A stretch of DNA of 64,000 bases from Sinohyriopsis cumingii (GCA_028554795.2 CM068827.1:142067251-142131250); one strand, 5' to 3'. Numbered from the stretch's first letter, positions 1 to 13,128 are shown. The notes: generated by a model not told the origin, from the letters alone. Numbers and translations are program-made.

Positions 1-170
1 TTTAATTTCTGCTAAAGTCACAAATTACCATATTTCTCTAATTATAGCAACAATCTGGGTTATAACATATGTTTAGCAGCAGTTTTCTGAAGTTAATATT
101 TGCCACTGTCTATAGCTTTCAGTATCAACACTAACAGCTGTCTAACATCAATATCATTAGTTTTCATGAA

Positions 171-507
171 CCTCACAATGCATGATCTGTCTTCTGCATC
201 ACTGATCCTCAAATCAGCCTCACAATGCATGATCTGTCTTTTGCTATCATCACTGATCCTTTAATCAGCCTCACAATGCATGATCTGTCTTTTGCTAGTT
301 TCACTGATCCTCTAATCAGCCACACAATGCAAGATCTGTCTTTTGCTAGTTTCACTGATCCTCTAATCAGCCTCACAATGCATGATCTGTCTTTTGCTAG
401 GTTCACTAAACCTCTAATCAGCCTTACAATGCATCATCTGTCTTTTGCTAGCTTCACTGATATTCTAATCAACCTCACAATGCAAGATCTGTCTTTTGCT
501 TGCAAAA
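171..507. repeat. minisatellite, ~51-bp unit, about 7 copies
   Basis: The unit contains cacaatgcatgatctgtctt and ctgatcctctaatcagcc. Copies differ by point changes and small deletions. The array is partly open in both strands, which gives spurious ORFs. Confidence 0.9.
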
Positions 508-984
508 TTTCCAATTCTAAGTATAAATTCCATAAAAGTTATCTTGCTGGAATCATTCATGAATTGTACAGTTACAAATCAGTTATGTAATTTTGGGTTG
601 GTTGGTCGTGGGGGTAACCAGTGGTATCTGAAAATTCCATTTCCATCTTTGATCAATATTTACAACATTCATTGGCTTTTCCTGGTCTGGAACAAACCTA
701 TTCTTTCCTCCAACTCTTTCCCAATTTCCTGGAAGCATGTAAATAAAAAGAATGCTAAGAGGTTAACCTTTAAGTATCAAGCATCAGATTTTCTGTTTAA
801 CAGAATAAACCTATGATGCAAAATATAATCCTGTTTCTGTTGAATAACTTATGGTATAAAATATAACTGTGTTTCTGCTGAATAAAATTATAAAGTACTG
901 GAACTCAATGTTGATTTGAAGTGTTTTAATTTTCTGTTTTCAACAGCATCATTATTAAAAATGTGTCCCAAGAGTCTCTGTCTC

Positions 985-1495
985 TAATCTAAAGTGGGTT
1001 AGATGCTTGGATTGGCTGCCTTGACTAAAATCTATGGTGGGTTGGATGCTTGGATTGGCTGCCATGGCTCTAATCTATGGTGGGTTCAGTGCTTGGATTG
1101 GTTGTCTTGGTTTGCCTGACTCTAATCTATGGTGGGTTTGATGCTTGGACTGGCTACCTTGACTCTAATCTATGGTGGATTTGATGCTTGGATTGGCTGC
1201 CTTGACTCTAATCTATAGTGGGTTTGAATCTTGGATTGGCTGCCTTGACTCTAATCTATAGTGGGTTTGATGCTTGGGTTGGCTGCCTTGACTCTAATCT
1301 ATGGTGGGTTTGATGCTTGATCGGCTGCCCTGTCTCTAATCTATGGTGAGTTGGATGCTTAGATTGGTTGCTTTGGTTTGTCTGACTCTAATCTATGGTG
1401 GGTTTGATGCTTGGATTGGTTGCTTTGGTTTGCCTTACTCTTATCTATGGTGGGTTTGATGCTTGGGTTGACTGCCTTGGTTTACCCTTGTGAAA
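985..1495. repeat. minisatellite, ~46-bp unit, about 11 copies
   Basis: The unit contains ctctaatctatggtgggttt and gatgcttggattggctgcct. Some units are longer because of an extra 'ttggtttgcc' segment. Confidence 0.9.
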
Positions 1496-1499
1496 GGCA

Positions 1500-3117
1500 C
1501 ATAGCTCCCATTTCTATGGCATGATATAGCCAATAATATTTTGAAATTTCTTTAAAAAACAATCAACTTTACTTCATTAAAAAGATTGTCTTACAAATAT
1601 CTTAAATTATCCTATAAATGTTACTGTCCATAAACAACTGAAACTAATACTGATAACAGTCAAATTTTGTGAAGGAAACTGATACAAACTTTAAGCAAAA
1701 TTTCTTTAAATTACAAGGGACCACCGGAATAAAGATATTAAATAAAAATTTCACACACAATATTCAAAAGAAGATCTAGCACTGGATTGAATGTAGCACT
1801 CATTTACCATTTACATCCATAAATACTGCTGCACTGCCATAGTCAATGCACACTGCTGGTCAGCCTAATTCCCATGAAGTTTACATCAGTAAGATTATCA
1901 TGGACTACACAATTATTTGCTCACTATTATCTCAAGGTCTACTGAAAATAGCATACTTGTGTTTTGTCCCTGTGATAATGAAGATACAACATTCAATGGC
2001 ACCTGACCTCAACTGGTAAGTCAGAATCAGGGATCAATAACTGGTAAAACCTGGTTTCCTATGTAGTTAGGCAGTGATGTCATTCCCAGAATGGCAGGTT
2101 TGGAAACTTTCGATCAACTAAAGTGACAGGGTGTTAGTTTCATATCGGCATGGTGCATCTTGGGAAATAAAATACATAGATAATGGAGGATATCAATTAT
2201 CAGCAGTCTCATAAGCACCAAATATGTAATGTGATTGTCCACAAGAATCTTATAATATTTGTGTTCAATTTGCATCTAATTTATGAAACTTGCTGAATAG
2301 TTTTAATCTTTTCATGACCAAAGCTTGCAAAAAGAAAATTCAGACTCTAGATGCAACACTGCTGCACTGAATGCAATAAGCAAAACACTGCTGGAACTCA
2401 AAACAAGCTCTTTTTATTTGATTTTAGTGCTGAATAAAATTAAAAAGGGGAGGTCATAAGAACCTAGATTATGTGTTACGCACATTCATCCCAAAATGTA
2501 CCCAAAGTGCAAGCGTGGTTTTGAAAAATATCCGTATAGGAGGATGGATGGAAAGATGGGCAAAGTATATCTTCCATTGGGCCATTTCTACAAGTGGGGA
2601 CCTATCATAAAAAAGGTACAAAGTATATAGTTGAATTCTGATCAATCCTGGAATGAAGCTGAGAGAATTTGCTGACCTGGCTTCATGATTGTTGGAACAC
2701 TATGAACTTTTGGGGGCTCTCTTTGGTTTGAGATCTGAAAGTAAAACAAAACAGAACAGGATGTTATGCATCATATGTGATATTGAATGTAAAGACAATT
2801 TCTTTCTTTTTTGCAAGAAATGTAGTGATATATATCAGTGACAAGTGTGAACAAAATGAAAAATCTGATGACATGATGTGGGCTATGAAGAACAAGAGTC
2901 TGGTTGCCCAGGTAATGGTTGCCCAGGTAATGTTCAGTAGAACAGACAAGGCACTCAAATATGAAACTGTTGACATTGTAAGACTTACTTTCATCTTCTT
3001 ATGAGTTATTAATTTTCAATTCTCTTTTGTAAATTAGTATAGTTATGTTGTTAAGAAAACAAAATGCTGAACAAGTCATTATGCAATTTAGCAGTCAACC
3101 TGGATACCTTAATTCAA
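1500..3117. other. non-coding stretch, nothing recognised
   Basis: AT-rich intron or flank. Overlapping ORFs at 2764-3004 lie on both strands, lack similarity and have no convincing splice sites. A 'gttgcccaggtaatg' direct repeat occurs near 2903-2932. Confidence 0.6.
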
Positions 3118-3285
3118 TCTTTGACCTGAACCAGCATTTTGGTAGCCCCTACCTTATGCCCTGACCAAGCATTTTGGTAGCCCTCAATTTTGACCTGACC
3201 CAGCATTTTGGATGAAAACTGCCCATACCAAGCAATTTGGAAGCCCCTAAACTCTGCCCTGACCCATCATTTTGTTAGCCCCTAA
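3118..3285. repeat. minisatellite, ~35-bp unit, about 5 copies
   Basis: Units carry gacctgacccagcattttgg followed by tagcccctaa. Copies are diverged. Confidence 0.8.
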
Positions 3286-3825
3286 TATCTGGCAAAGATT
3301 TATCAGTCGGATCATTATGGATATCCTATTTCTTTCAATATTGGAAAATACAAAATATTTAGTGAAGCATCTCTCTGTTCTGTATTTCAGCTAACACACT
3401 AGAGAACTACAACCCCAACACCCCCCACTCCTATGTCTGCCTATAAAATCTAAAGAGATGAGAACCACCTGCTTGGTTGTGAAACGATACATATCAAAAT
3501 ATGTTGCTGGTGATACAATACATACCCAAGCAATGCAACACATATTGCAAGACAAGAGTGACAATACTATATGTAACACAATTCAGGCTCTGACCATGTC
3601 CATTTATCTTTGCATGTAATGTCTGTGGTGCTTTGCTGGAAGAGTAGGCATGTGGCAATGTTACTGGTATTACCTAAATGGTGAACATCCCACCACACCA
3701 CAGCACAATGGTAGGGTCCATAATGTGCCATTGTGCTATGTACCATTTCAAGGAATATCCAACAAAGTCAGTTAACTCAAGAAAATACCATATGAACTTG
3801 CTTATAAGTTGAGTCAAATGGCAAA

Positions 3826-3990
3826 CAACTAAGATCCTGATGTGCCATTGCATAATGTGCATGCAGGTCACAGTCTAACAAACTGTACAGATTCAGATTT
3901 GCCATCACATGACGTGCTGGCAGATCTGGGTCTCTGCAGTTGGCCTTGTCTCATAAGTCAGTATATATGGTACTACAAGTGCATCCTCTT
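3826..3990. repeat. dispersed 'cagatctg' repeat family, copy 1
   Basis: It carries the phrases gcagatctgggtctctgcag, cattgcataatgtgc and a 'cataagtcagtatatatggtac' type end. The same phrases recur near 25125, 27870, 45600 and 47580, so this is a dispersed family of unknown type. No coding is seen. Confidence 0.65.
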
Positions 3991-4297
3991 GGCTATGCAA
4001 GACTTGGGGTGGGGGTGGTAGTTAGTGGTAGTGTTGGTGCACAAATCTAAGGACTGCAGTGATGTAGTTACCAATTTCATATTAATCAGGAAATACTTGC
4101 AACATTTCTTATATATTCAATAATCTTTACTGAAGGTGGGGCACTCATTGGTGAGATTATGTGTACTCACAAGTGGACTGTGTTGTATCCATCAAAACTG
4201 CATATAGTATCATAATTTATCGAATTTTCTTGCTAGATTCAATTAAAATCCAAAATACCTAATTTCTCGCTGATGCGCTCATACAAACCTATGAAAC

Positions 4298-4971
4298 AAA
4301 GGTATTAACATCATAATAAACTATACCGGAGTTCAAGGGTATTAACATCACAATGAACTATACTGGAGCTCAAGGGTATTAACATCATAATAAACTATAT
4401 TGGAGTTCAAGGGTATTAACATCAAAATGAACTATATTGGAGTTCAAGGGTATTAACATCATAATGAACTATTTTGGAGTTCAAGGGTATTAACATCATA
4501 ATGAACTATACTGGAGTTCAAGGGTATTAACATCACAATGAACTATAGTGGAGTTCAAAGATATTAACAGCATAATGAACTATACTGGAGTTCAAGGGTA
4601 TTAACATCATAATGAACTATACTGGAGTTCAAGGGTATTAACATCATAATGAACTATATTGGAGTTCAAAGCCATTAACATCATAATGAACTATTCTGGA
4701 GTTCAAAGGTATTAACATCATAATAAACTATACATAATAAACTATACTGGGGTTCATGGGTATTAACATCATAATAAACTATACTGGAGTTCAAGGGTAT
4801 TAACACAATATGAACTATACTGGAGTTCAAAGGTATTAACATCATAATGAACTATATTGGACTTCAAGGTATTAACATCACAATGAACTATAGTGGAGTT
4901 CAAAGATATTAACAGCATAATGAACTATACTGGAATTCAAGGGTATTAACATCATAATGAACTATGCTGGT
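4298..4971. repeat. minisatellite, 37-bp unit, first part
   Basis: The unit is gggtattaacatcataatga followed by actatactggagttcaa. About 18 copies are present before the array is broken by a SINE; it resumes at 5280. Confidence 0.93.
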
Positions 4972-5279
4972 GTGATTTGGATCTTTAACATAGCTTTAAC
5001 AATTTTTCAGTCATATCGCTACGATGTCTGCAATGTGGCAGTTTATAGTGATGTCTAGCACTGGGGCATCATGCTACAAATATATAGCATGATGTCCCAC
5101 CCAGTTACATTATCCTGACACCAGGCCAACCAGTCCTAACACTAACCTCTTAATGCTGAGCACCTAGCGAGACAATGTTAGTACCATTTTTGTAAGTCTT
5201 TGGTATGACTCGACCGGGGATCGAACCCACGACCTCCTGCATCCGAGGCAGACCCTCTAACCACTAGGCCACCAGAGTG
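4972..5279 (-). mobile_element. tRNA-derived SINE inserted in the 37-bp array
   Basis: Read on the minus strand, the head at 5279-5203 has a Pol III A-box-like tggcctagtggttagag and a B-box gtgggttcgatcccc, as in tRNA genes. The ends do not pair into a tRNA acceptor stem, so it is a SINE head and not a tRNA. The body runs to about 4972. Both flanks are the same minisatellite, which fixes the insertion limits to within a few bases. Confidence 0.75.
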
Positions 5280-5572
5280 GTGAATTATACTGGAGTTCAA
5301 GGGTATTAATATCATAATGATTATAGTTCATTATGATGCTATACTGGAGTTCAAGGGTATTAATCACATAATGAACTATATTGGAGTACAAAGGTATTAA
5401 CACCATAATGAACTATACTGGAGTTCAAGGGTATTAACCGCATAATGAACTATATTGGAGTACAAAGGTATTAACACCATAATGAACTATACTGGAGTTC
5501 AAGGGTATTAACCGCATAATGAACTATACTGGAGTTCAAAGGTATTAACACCATAATGAACTATACTGTACA
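5280..5572. repeat. minisatellite, 37-bp unit, second part
   Basis: It continues the 4298-4971 array with about 8 copies. Units in this part often alternate between 'accgcataatgaactat' and 'acaccataatgaactat', a two-unit higher-order pattern. Confidence 0.9.
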
Positions 5573-6169
5573 AAAAAATGCCCCAAAGACCAACATAAAG
5601 ACTTAATGGCTTGACTGTTGATATATCTGGAATACATTTAATTGGATTAACAATAATCAGCTTTTTACTGGGCTAACCTCCTTTCAAAAATAAACTAGAG
5701 GCAGTGTTAACATATCTTTTCTTCAAGAATACAGCATATCTTCCCAAATGATTCAAATTTATGAAACTATTGCAAAATTTTGGACACAATGCCAGAATTG
5801 TGTTCCATAAATCCAAATTTATGTTAAAAAAAGTTTTATAGTAATGTTTCACTGAATATCTTTACAGTTTTGCAAAGTATGCATATGGATTTATAACGGT
5901 ACAATGCCACTGTAAATATCTGACCCGTGAAATATGAAGCATTTCCACGTGGAAGTCTTCAGTACATCTTGGGGTTTGTGTTAAATTTAGATTCTGCCTT
6001 CCATTCTGTTCTTAGTAAAACATTATGGGATCAGAAGTTACTTTTTTGTATCCAAAATTTAATCTTTAAATTATCTTATATACTAGAATTTTTAATTAAA
6101 GACTGAAATGTTCAAAATATAATTTATTGTTTTCCCTAACTAAATCTGAACTAGGGGAATGGTGAGCAT

Positions 6170-6655
6170 TTTCAAAAGGACCAACCAGACATCGTAGGAA
6201 GTCTTTTGGTGACAACCCCATGTCTTGACATGAGCATCCATTCAAGAGAAGTAGTGACAATTGTCAAAATGGTGGTTATACTGGATGTTGGATCAACATG
6301 TTTTATTTCATTTTGACTTTCCATTCAGAGGAGAAGTCAATTTTTTTTTAAACGTTGCCATGACAGCCATATCGGAGGTAGGATCAAGAATAGTTTCATT
6401 TCAGACCAAAAAGACATCACAAGAAGTCTTTCAGTGAAAACCAAATGTCGATTTGAAAATCCATTTAAGGTAAGTAGTGATAAAAACATTTTCAAAATTG
6501 GATGTCCACAAGTGGCACCATTTTCATTTAGGACCAAACTAAACCTTAAGATGAATGTTTATGTAGAGTTTCGTGGCAAACCTCCAAGCAGTTTAGGAGT
6601 CAACAATAACAAAACTGAGATAAGGATCAGACAACAGGTCATCCCATAAGCTCTT
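6170..6655. repeat. dispersed ~140-bp-period repeat block, copy 1
   Basis: It contains the family phrases aagtctttcagtgaaaacc, gttgccatgacagccatat, ggcaccattttcatttagga and a tail with ggcaaacctccaagcagttt. The same phrases recur in blocks near 22.3, 40.9, 48.1, 57.4 and 59.2 kb. Confidence 0.75.
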
Positions 6656-6813
6656 CTGGTCCATGAACAATAAAACTAAACAATGCAAAGCAAATTGCAT
6701 TTACAAAATTCTATCACAGACTGTATTCACTGCAGGTCAAAATGCATTAGCCTTTGACTGGAAAATTTCTTTGGTGACATTTTTTAAAGAAGAAATCTAT
6801 TTTCCTTGCATTT

Positions 6814-6972
6814 TCATTGAAATGTATCGGTTGTAAAATCTTTCCCGTGTACTGGCCCCAAATGTTCCAACCATACAAGATCACTGAGTGTTTCGTCCTC
6901 AGATTCAGATAAATCTGAAATGTTCGGTGTCAAAACAGGACATACATTAATGTCTGATTGTTTGTCTTGAAT
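6814..6972 (-). CDS. possible last DOCK exon with stop codon
   Basis: From a usable acceptor (catcaacttcag|ATTCAAG) a phase-0 frame runs 52 codons to TGA. Phase 0 is what the Pro-rich exon at 14981-15100 requires. It reads IQDKQSDINV, then NISDLSESEDETLSDLVW, LEHLGPVHGKDF and TDTFQ. The acidic SESEDE stretch has coding-like composition. AATAAA-type signals on this strand are seen near 6305 and 6123. It could equally be a decayed transposon exon, as a dispersed repeat block ends near 6650. Nothing in known DOCK tails confirms it. Confidence 0.3.
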   Translation of the reverse strand: MQDKQSDINVCPVLTPNISDLSESEDETLSDLVWLEHLGPVHGKDFTTDTFQ

Positions 6973-7413
6973 CTGAAGTTGATGCAATTTGCAATGTCAA
7001 CACTTTCAAATCCTTCAAAATTCTAGCTGGAATTGTCTGAATACATGAATGTTGCCATTTTGTTTCACTTTCACAACTGATCCCATTTTCAGTGGAAATT
7101 CCTGCTTAAAGGCTGTAAAACTACCAACAGAACACTTTCATCACTTTAAGTAAGGACTACTTTCACTGGCTAAATATTGTTAAAAAGACAGGATGATTAC
7201 AATTTCATCCAATGCAAAGCTTTAATATGAAATGTATATATGCATCTCAGGGGTTTCCCAACCCATGTCCAGACATGCATGTATGAGTCAACAGTGCCAG
7301 TGAGAGTATTAGAAACTTGTATATGCATCTCTGGTGATACAAGGCTATATTTAGCATCACATATATGTGTTAGCAGAAGATAAAGAGTTAATAGGAAGGA
7401 AATACCCACCTCT

Positions 7414-7796
7414 GCCATGGCAGAATCTAAAGTGGGATGTTTAAGGAGCCAGGAAGGGGTGTGAACCATGTAACTAGCAGCAGATACCAAAGGTCTCAAT
7501 ATTGAGGTAGAGATAGAACACCCAATATGTTGTCTAGTAGACTCCTGGTCTTACTAAACCTTTGGGAAAACTGGATAAGCTCCATAATTGTAGATGAATG
7601 AGGGAGCAGCCAGAGATCTGGTGGAGAGGTAGTCCCAGGGAATTTCTCCAAGCAGGAGAGAATTTTAGTATCCCTGACGTTTGGGACATTGGGCAAATGT
7701 TGAGATCTCTGCCTCATCTGATGCTGTTACCGACTGATGGGAGGAGGTGGAGGTGTCACCTTGATTTGTTATGCATCAAAATCATATCATTATAAT
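7414..7796 (-). other. exon-like segment with no open frame
   Basis: A strong acceptor (tttctgtccctatag) at 7797 and a donor (GCAGAG|gtgggt) at 7413 frame 383 nt. All three frames hit stops: the phase-0 frame stops after four codons. A short PPPPP-coding run lies at 7736-7756. It could be a non-coding or 3'-UTR exon of the DOCK gene, or chance. Confidence 0.2.
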
Positions 7797-8167
7797 CTAT
7801 AGGGACAGAAAGGGAAATTAAAGTAATTAAACAAAATATAATTACGACTTTCATGGAATCATGATGTACAAATATTAAAAATTAAAAGTAATACATTGCA
7901 TCACACTGTTACAATTTTGCACATCCAACACTTTATTGATTCATACCTGCCAAGGTCATCAAGGGACAGCTGCCTCAGTGTCACTGGGAAAAGTACTTAC
8001 CTCCCATTACCTCAGTACTTTTAAAAACAAACCAATCAACCAACTTTATTTTTAATAACTAAGAGTTTTAAAAATTATTATTCTTTTGGTGTATCCTTTT
8101 AATTTTGTGTCAGGAAATATTCCTGGCTTTTAAGATATATATACTTCAGGTTGTTGTATAATTTTCA

Positions 8168-8640
8168 CACAGCTCCCAGTCACTTTATAAATCTCTAAAG
8201 AATAATCAGCCTCATTGCAAAATTATATAAATGTATCCACAGCTCCCAGTCACTTTATAAATCTCTAAAGAATAATCAGTCCCAATGCAAAATTATATGA
8301 ATGTATCTGCAGCTCCCAATCACTTTATAAATCTCTAAAGAATAATAAGTCTCAATTCAAAATTATATGAATGTATCTGCAGCTCCCAGCCATTTTATAA
8401 ATCTCTAAAGAATAATCAGTCCCAATGCAAAATTATATGAATGTATCTGCAGCTCCCAATCACTTTATAAATCTCTAAAGAATAATCAGTCCCAATGCAA
8501 AATTATATGAATGTATCTGCAGCTCCCAGTCACTTTATAAATCTCTAAAGATAAATCAGTCTCAATGCAAAATTACATGAATGTATCCACAGCTCCCAGC
8601 CACTTTATAAATCTCTAAAGAAAAATCAGTCTCAGTGCAG
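8168..8640. repeat. minisatellite, ~68-bp unit, 7 copies
   Basis: The unit contains cagctcccagtcactttata, aatctctaaagaataatcag and tgcaaaattatatgaatgta. Copies are highly similar. Confidence 0.93.
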
Positions 8641-9209
8641 AATGATATGTACATCTTAATGTGATGTTTATAAAGAAAGGCATACAAAAAATTAAAATAA
8701 TCCATCAAAAACCAAGAACATTTGCACACATCAGATGCAGACTGTCACAGAATAAGGCAAGAAATAACTTGGTTATGCCTTAGAACTATTTGACCATTTT
8801 TTGTACATGCGTACAATGTTACCTAGGGTGAATAATTGTTTTTCCAGGTAAGCGACTGCACTAGCATGTATCTTGTTGAAAATTACTTGTGACGAGAGAC
8901 ATTAAAACCACGATATGCACAGGTATTTTACCCTGACTATTATTCCCTCTCTTATGGGTTTAAGGTAGATTCCATTTCTAACCGAACAAGGGTGATGTAT
9001 GCTATCTGTACATAAGTGTATACGAATGTCTGTACATGTGGTGGTTCCGTGAAGGGTGTGAGCAGCCGATAAAAGTGTGGGCCAACCCAAGGACTCGGTG
9101 AAACTGTGTGGTTCATCAGTTTATGAATCATACGACTGTACAAGTGTCAAGAGGCATATATTTGTTCCAACTGATGTTTTGATTGAGTACATTTTCAATT
9201 GCATGAGAT

Positions 9210-9460
9210 TATTTTGAATCTTATTTGTATTATAGGAGATTATGTGGAATCTCGCTTACATTGCATAATATAGGAGATTATGTGAATCTCACTTACAGTG
9301 CATAATATTATTTGAAACATATTTGAATTCCTTAAGATTATTTGAATCTTAATCGTATTCCATAATTGATATTACGTGAATCTCTCTTACATTGCATAAT
9401 ATTATTTGAAACATATTTGAATTCCTTGAAATTATTTGAATCTCACTTTCCATACATACG
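9210..9460. repeat. degenerate AT-rich tandem repeat
   Basis: Segments such as gattatgtgaatctcactta and tgcataatattatttgaaac repeat in changing order, with units of roughly 30-60 bp. Confidence 0.6.
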
Positions 9461-10384
9461 ATTACATGACTCATATTTTTGTTTTTTCAATTTGTGAATG
9501 TTTGTGTAGAGTGATTGGATCAATCGTATGTTGAGAGCGTGAGAGAATCATTGTATTTATAATATATATACATTTTTATTAATTCAATTTATAAATTTCC
9601 ATTGTCCATCACATTGTGTTTGCATTATTCATTTAAAGCACAACCCACTCCGTTACAATTCTTTTACACAGGCTATACTTCATTTCTGCCCTAAGATGGA
9701 AAAAAGGTTATTATTTTTGCAAAAATCCCCAGATCCTTTTCTTGGAACACTGTGTCTTCACGTAATTATTTTTAAAAATCCCCATTAAGTGTAGAACTAA
9801 TCCACTGATAAGAGCATCAAGAAAAAATGTTCCCTCTTTCCACAGATTGCTTTCTAGTGTCATTAAACCAGCAACTTTAAAAGTTTCTGATCCTGTAAAA
9901 CATTGAATGATTCAGCAGATTTTTTTTCTCCATAAACCTGCATCATTTTAAACTGGCCACAAGGACAAATCATTTCACTTTTTTACTGACCTGACTAGAA
10001 AATTATCAAGGTCAGACAATGGGGTAACCACTGGTTTCAAGTACGATGAAATTATATACGGACTGGTGTTAAATAGTTCTGTTTGAAAACATGAGCAAAT
10101 AATTAAAGACTCTGGGAAAAATTGACCAGGAAACCAGTTCTTCATTTGGGTCCCTATGACCTTGAACCTTTTAGTTCTCTCACCAAATTTCTGTTCCTTA
10201 TTTCATTCCCAGCAAGATATAATAACAGGTTGCTGCCATTATGTGGTTTGTAATGTGTGATCTTCAGTCATTCATAAGTAATGCTCTAGTCAAGCATACA
10301 AGTGAAAGAAAATATATTTTTCCTTGCCAAAACCCTAATACTCAGGCTGGGGGTATGGCTATGGCATGTGGCTATACATTATAC
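9461..10384. other. non-coding stretch, nothing recognised
   Basis: AT-rich sequence without splice-framed open reading frames or clear repeats. Confidence 0.55.
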
Positions 10385-11044
10385 ACTGCTCCCTCAATAA
10401 CTCGCGCCCGGATAACTCGCGATCCCGCTTATAACGTGGTGTCCGTCTTGGCTCCAGATTTTTTCCAGAGAAAATGTATTTAAAATATCTTTAAAATATG
10501 CTGAACATGAAAAAATTACGATAAGAATTGATAAATTAAACCTTGATACATTGCTCGTTTTATCATCGAAAATGGTGATTAATGCCCGTAAAAATATAAT
10601 CCATATTTTGAAACTTGCAAGTTCTAAAGAAGAATTAATTTCAGAGATCTCGAAAACGCTTAATTACGCGTATTTGGACGCCAATTTTTGATCTGGGACG
10701 CAGAAAATCACTGAGGCGGGAGTCCTCCGTACGCATGTAATAGGTGCGCAGGAAAATTCAAAGATTTGCCGGTCCTGTTTCAGCCACCTGCTTTGTGGGA
10801 AAATGTGTTGATCAGTTAACTGTGCTGATATTTACAATGACAGAATTCAGTGACTGAAAGACTCTTTGATGTACTGTTGCCATTTTATAAGAGTACATTA
10901 AAAAAAAAAAAAGAACATGATGCAACAGCTAGGCGGCTAGTTCAAAGGCTTTGACTGGCGGCCGAGTGAGAAAATGTACTGATATTTAGTGATTGAATTC
11001 AGAGGCAGAAAGACCCAGTTTTAAAATCCTAGCGAGACCTCTGT

Positions 11045-12250
11045 TTAACCCTTTACCTCATACAAGCGTCTTTGGACGCCTCTACTCCATTCGCATGGAA
11101 GCGCCTTTTGACGCCTCTACAAGATTCGCATAGAAGCGCCTTTTGATGCCTGCGGTAACCATCAGCCATTTTGAGCTAGTTTTCGTAGCGCCACCTTCGG
11201 GGAAAACCCCCCATTACATACTACATTCATTTCTGCGAATGACAATTACGTCAGATCACGTGGTCGCTATTCATGCACTGGTCGATATCTGCTATTTAAA
11301 GTAACTGGGTTGTAATCTCCACTCTCCAAAATGGCAGCCGCGGATTTCATTCAGTATGTACGAAGTTTTCACGATTAGAATAACAACCACGAAAGATTCA
11401 ATAAATAAGGTAAAGTCTCTGATATTGATGTAGGCAGCAATTAGTTTTTATAAATTATCAAATTCAGATGACTTAGTGATATAGATACACACGAAAACCT
11501 TGTAAATTTCAAGTATCGGAAATAGCAGCTACGGTTGGTCACGCGGCCTCACGGACATGACAGTGAACGAGTTCTCTCAAGATTTTGAAGCACATAAAAA
11601 AATTCTTCTGTGGAAAATAATTACACAGCTATAACAATCGGACATTACTCTTAAATTTTTCCACATATAATATATGTGTACCAAAAATGTAAAATGGTTA
11701 AAACTGTTGTTAAATGTAACATACACTAAATTGCTTAACAGTTCACAGGCAGGATTTCATTCAGTACTTACGAAGTTTTCATGAGTAGAATCACAAACAC
11801 GAAAGATTCAATAACCTAAGTAAAGGCTATGATATTTATGCAAGCAGCAATTAGTTTTTTATTGATTATCAAATTCAGATGACTTAGTGATGTAGACGCA
11901 GACAAAAAACGTGTAAATTTCGAGTATGGGAAATGGCAGCTACGGTCGGTCACGCGGCCTCACTGACATGACGGTGAACGAGTTCTCTCTCGATTTTATA
12001 GCACATAAAATACTCTTCTGTGAAAAATAATTACACAGCTATAACAATCGGACTTTACTCTTCAATTTTTCCACATATAATAAATGTCTGCCTAAAACGT
12101 AAAATGGTTAAAACTGCTGTTAAACGTAACACCACTACATTGCTTAACAATTCACAGGCATGCCTATGCGGATGCGGTCTGCTAGGTAACAGGTGTTCTA
12201 TTTATAGCGTGCTGCACTTTGTCACTAAGCTCTATGAGGTAAAGGGTTAA
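11045..12250. mobile_element. piggyBac-like non-autonomous element with TTAA target duplication
   Basis: TTAA at 11045-11048 and at 12247-12250 flank a body that begins CCCTTTACCTCATA and ends TATGAGGTAAAGGG, a perfect 14-bp inverted repeat. CCC-type termini and a TTAA target duplication define piggyBac elements. No transposase is encoded. The body holds a tandem duplication of about 408 bp (11345-11752 and 11753-12160). Subterminal 'gacgcctctac' repeats lie at 11076-11130. Related copies are at 28887-29690 and 51297-52115. Confidence 0.85.
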
Positions 12251-12604
12251 AGATATCATATATTATGTAAGTTTTTATGATAAATAGTTGTCAGTATACT
12301 GTATATAAACAGTCTGGTGAAATAGTGATCAATGAAAACTTCTGGTAAATGCCAACAGGTGGCAACAGAGAATGAAATAAACACCAATTAAACGTCTTCC
12401 TGTGTGAAAGTCACGTTCTAATCCTTTAATTCCGTTTCAGTGTAAACATTATAATCACAACATATTCTGTTCACTGAAAACATGAAAAGAGTCAATCGAC
12501 CATCACATTGAAACCCGTGAGTACTTCTGTGAGAACCTAATTACATGTACATGCCGGCTTTGTTTTGATCAACAACTTGGGGAAGTGTTTGTTGCATTAA
12601 AAAA

Positions 12605-13128
12605 AAATCGATTACAAGTGACCTCGGGTGCTGGATTAAGGGTCTTGGAGCTGCCTTTGACGTAAAGCAAAACAATAACAGAGACAACAATGATGATAGT
12701 GACTTCGAATGTTTCAGTGAAACTGATGTCATTAATGCCGAGGCTGTTTGGGAGAAATTCATACAGACTCATGGTCCTGAGATGGGCGTTTCTCTTGATG
12801 ATATGGAGGAGTGGATTTGTGCTGACAATGATTGCCCCACAGCCGAATACATGTCAGATGAAACTATAATTATTTCTATAGCGAACAAATTTGCAGCAGA
12901 AGACGATTCTAACTGGAGTAACACAAGTGTTGAAAGTGATGCAGATGCAGATGTTGCACCCCCACCCCTCTGCACAGGAAGTAATCAAATATTTTGATGT
13001 TGCCATAAGGTGGCTGGAGACCCAAAATGTTGACTACGTAAAGCTCATGCAGTTGAGAAATCTGAGGGATTTTGCTCGGCGGCAGAGAAACCAAGGAGTA
13101 ACACACACACACACAAAAAAAAACAACT
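12605..13128 (+). pseudogene. pogo/Tigger transposase C-terminal fragment
   Basis: One frame reads WIKGLGAAFDVKQ, then VWEKFIQTHGPEMGVSLDD and MEEWICADND. The reading frame shifts at a C-rich run near 12957-12970 and continues as SAQEVIKYFDVAIRWLE and LMQLRNLRDFARRQR. Tigger/JRK-type proteins end with an acidic 'EEWLxADDD' stretch and then 'SHxEAxxxxxxALRWLE...LxxxRDxAxxxR'. The DDE catalytic part is absent. The frameshift and loss of the rest make it a dead copy. Confidence 0.65.

Noticed and set aside
209..590. Facing ORFs with repeated HDLSFA and AKDRSCIV segments
   Set aside because: Both are translations of the ~51-bp minisatellite on opposite strands.
5203..5279. A tRNA gene on the minus strand
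   Set aside because: A- and B-box motifs are clear, but the acceptor stem ends do not pair and a SINE body follows; it interrupts a minisatellite as an insertion.
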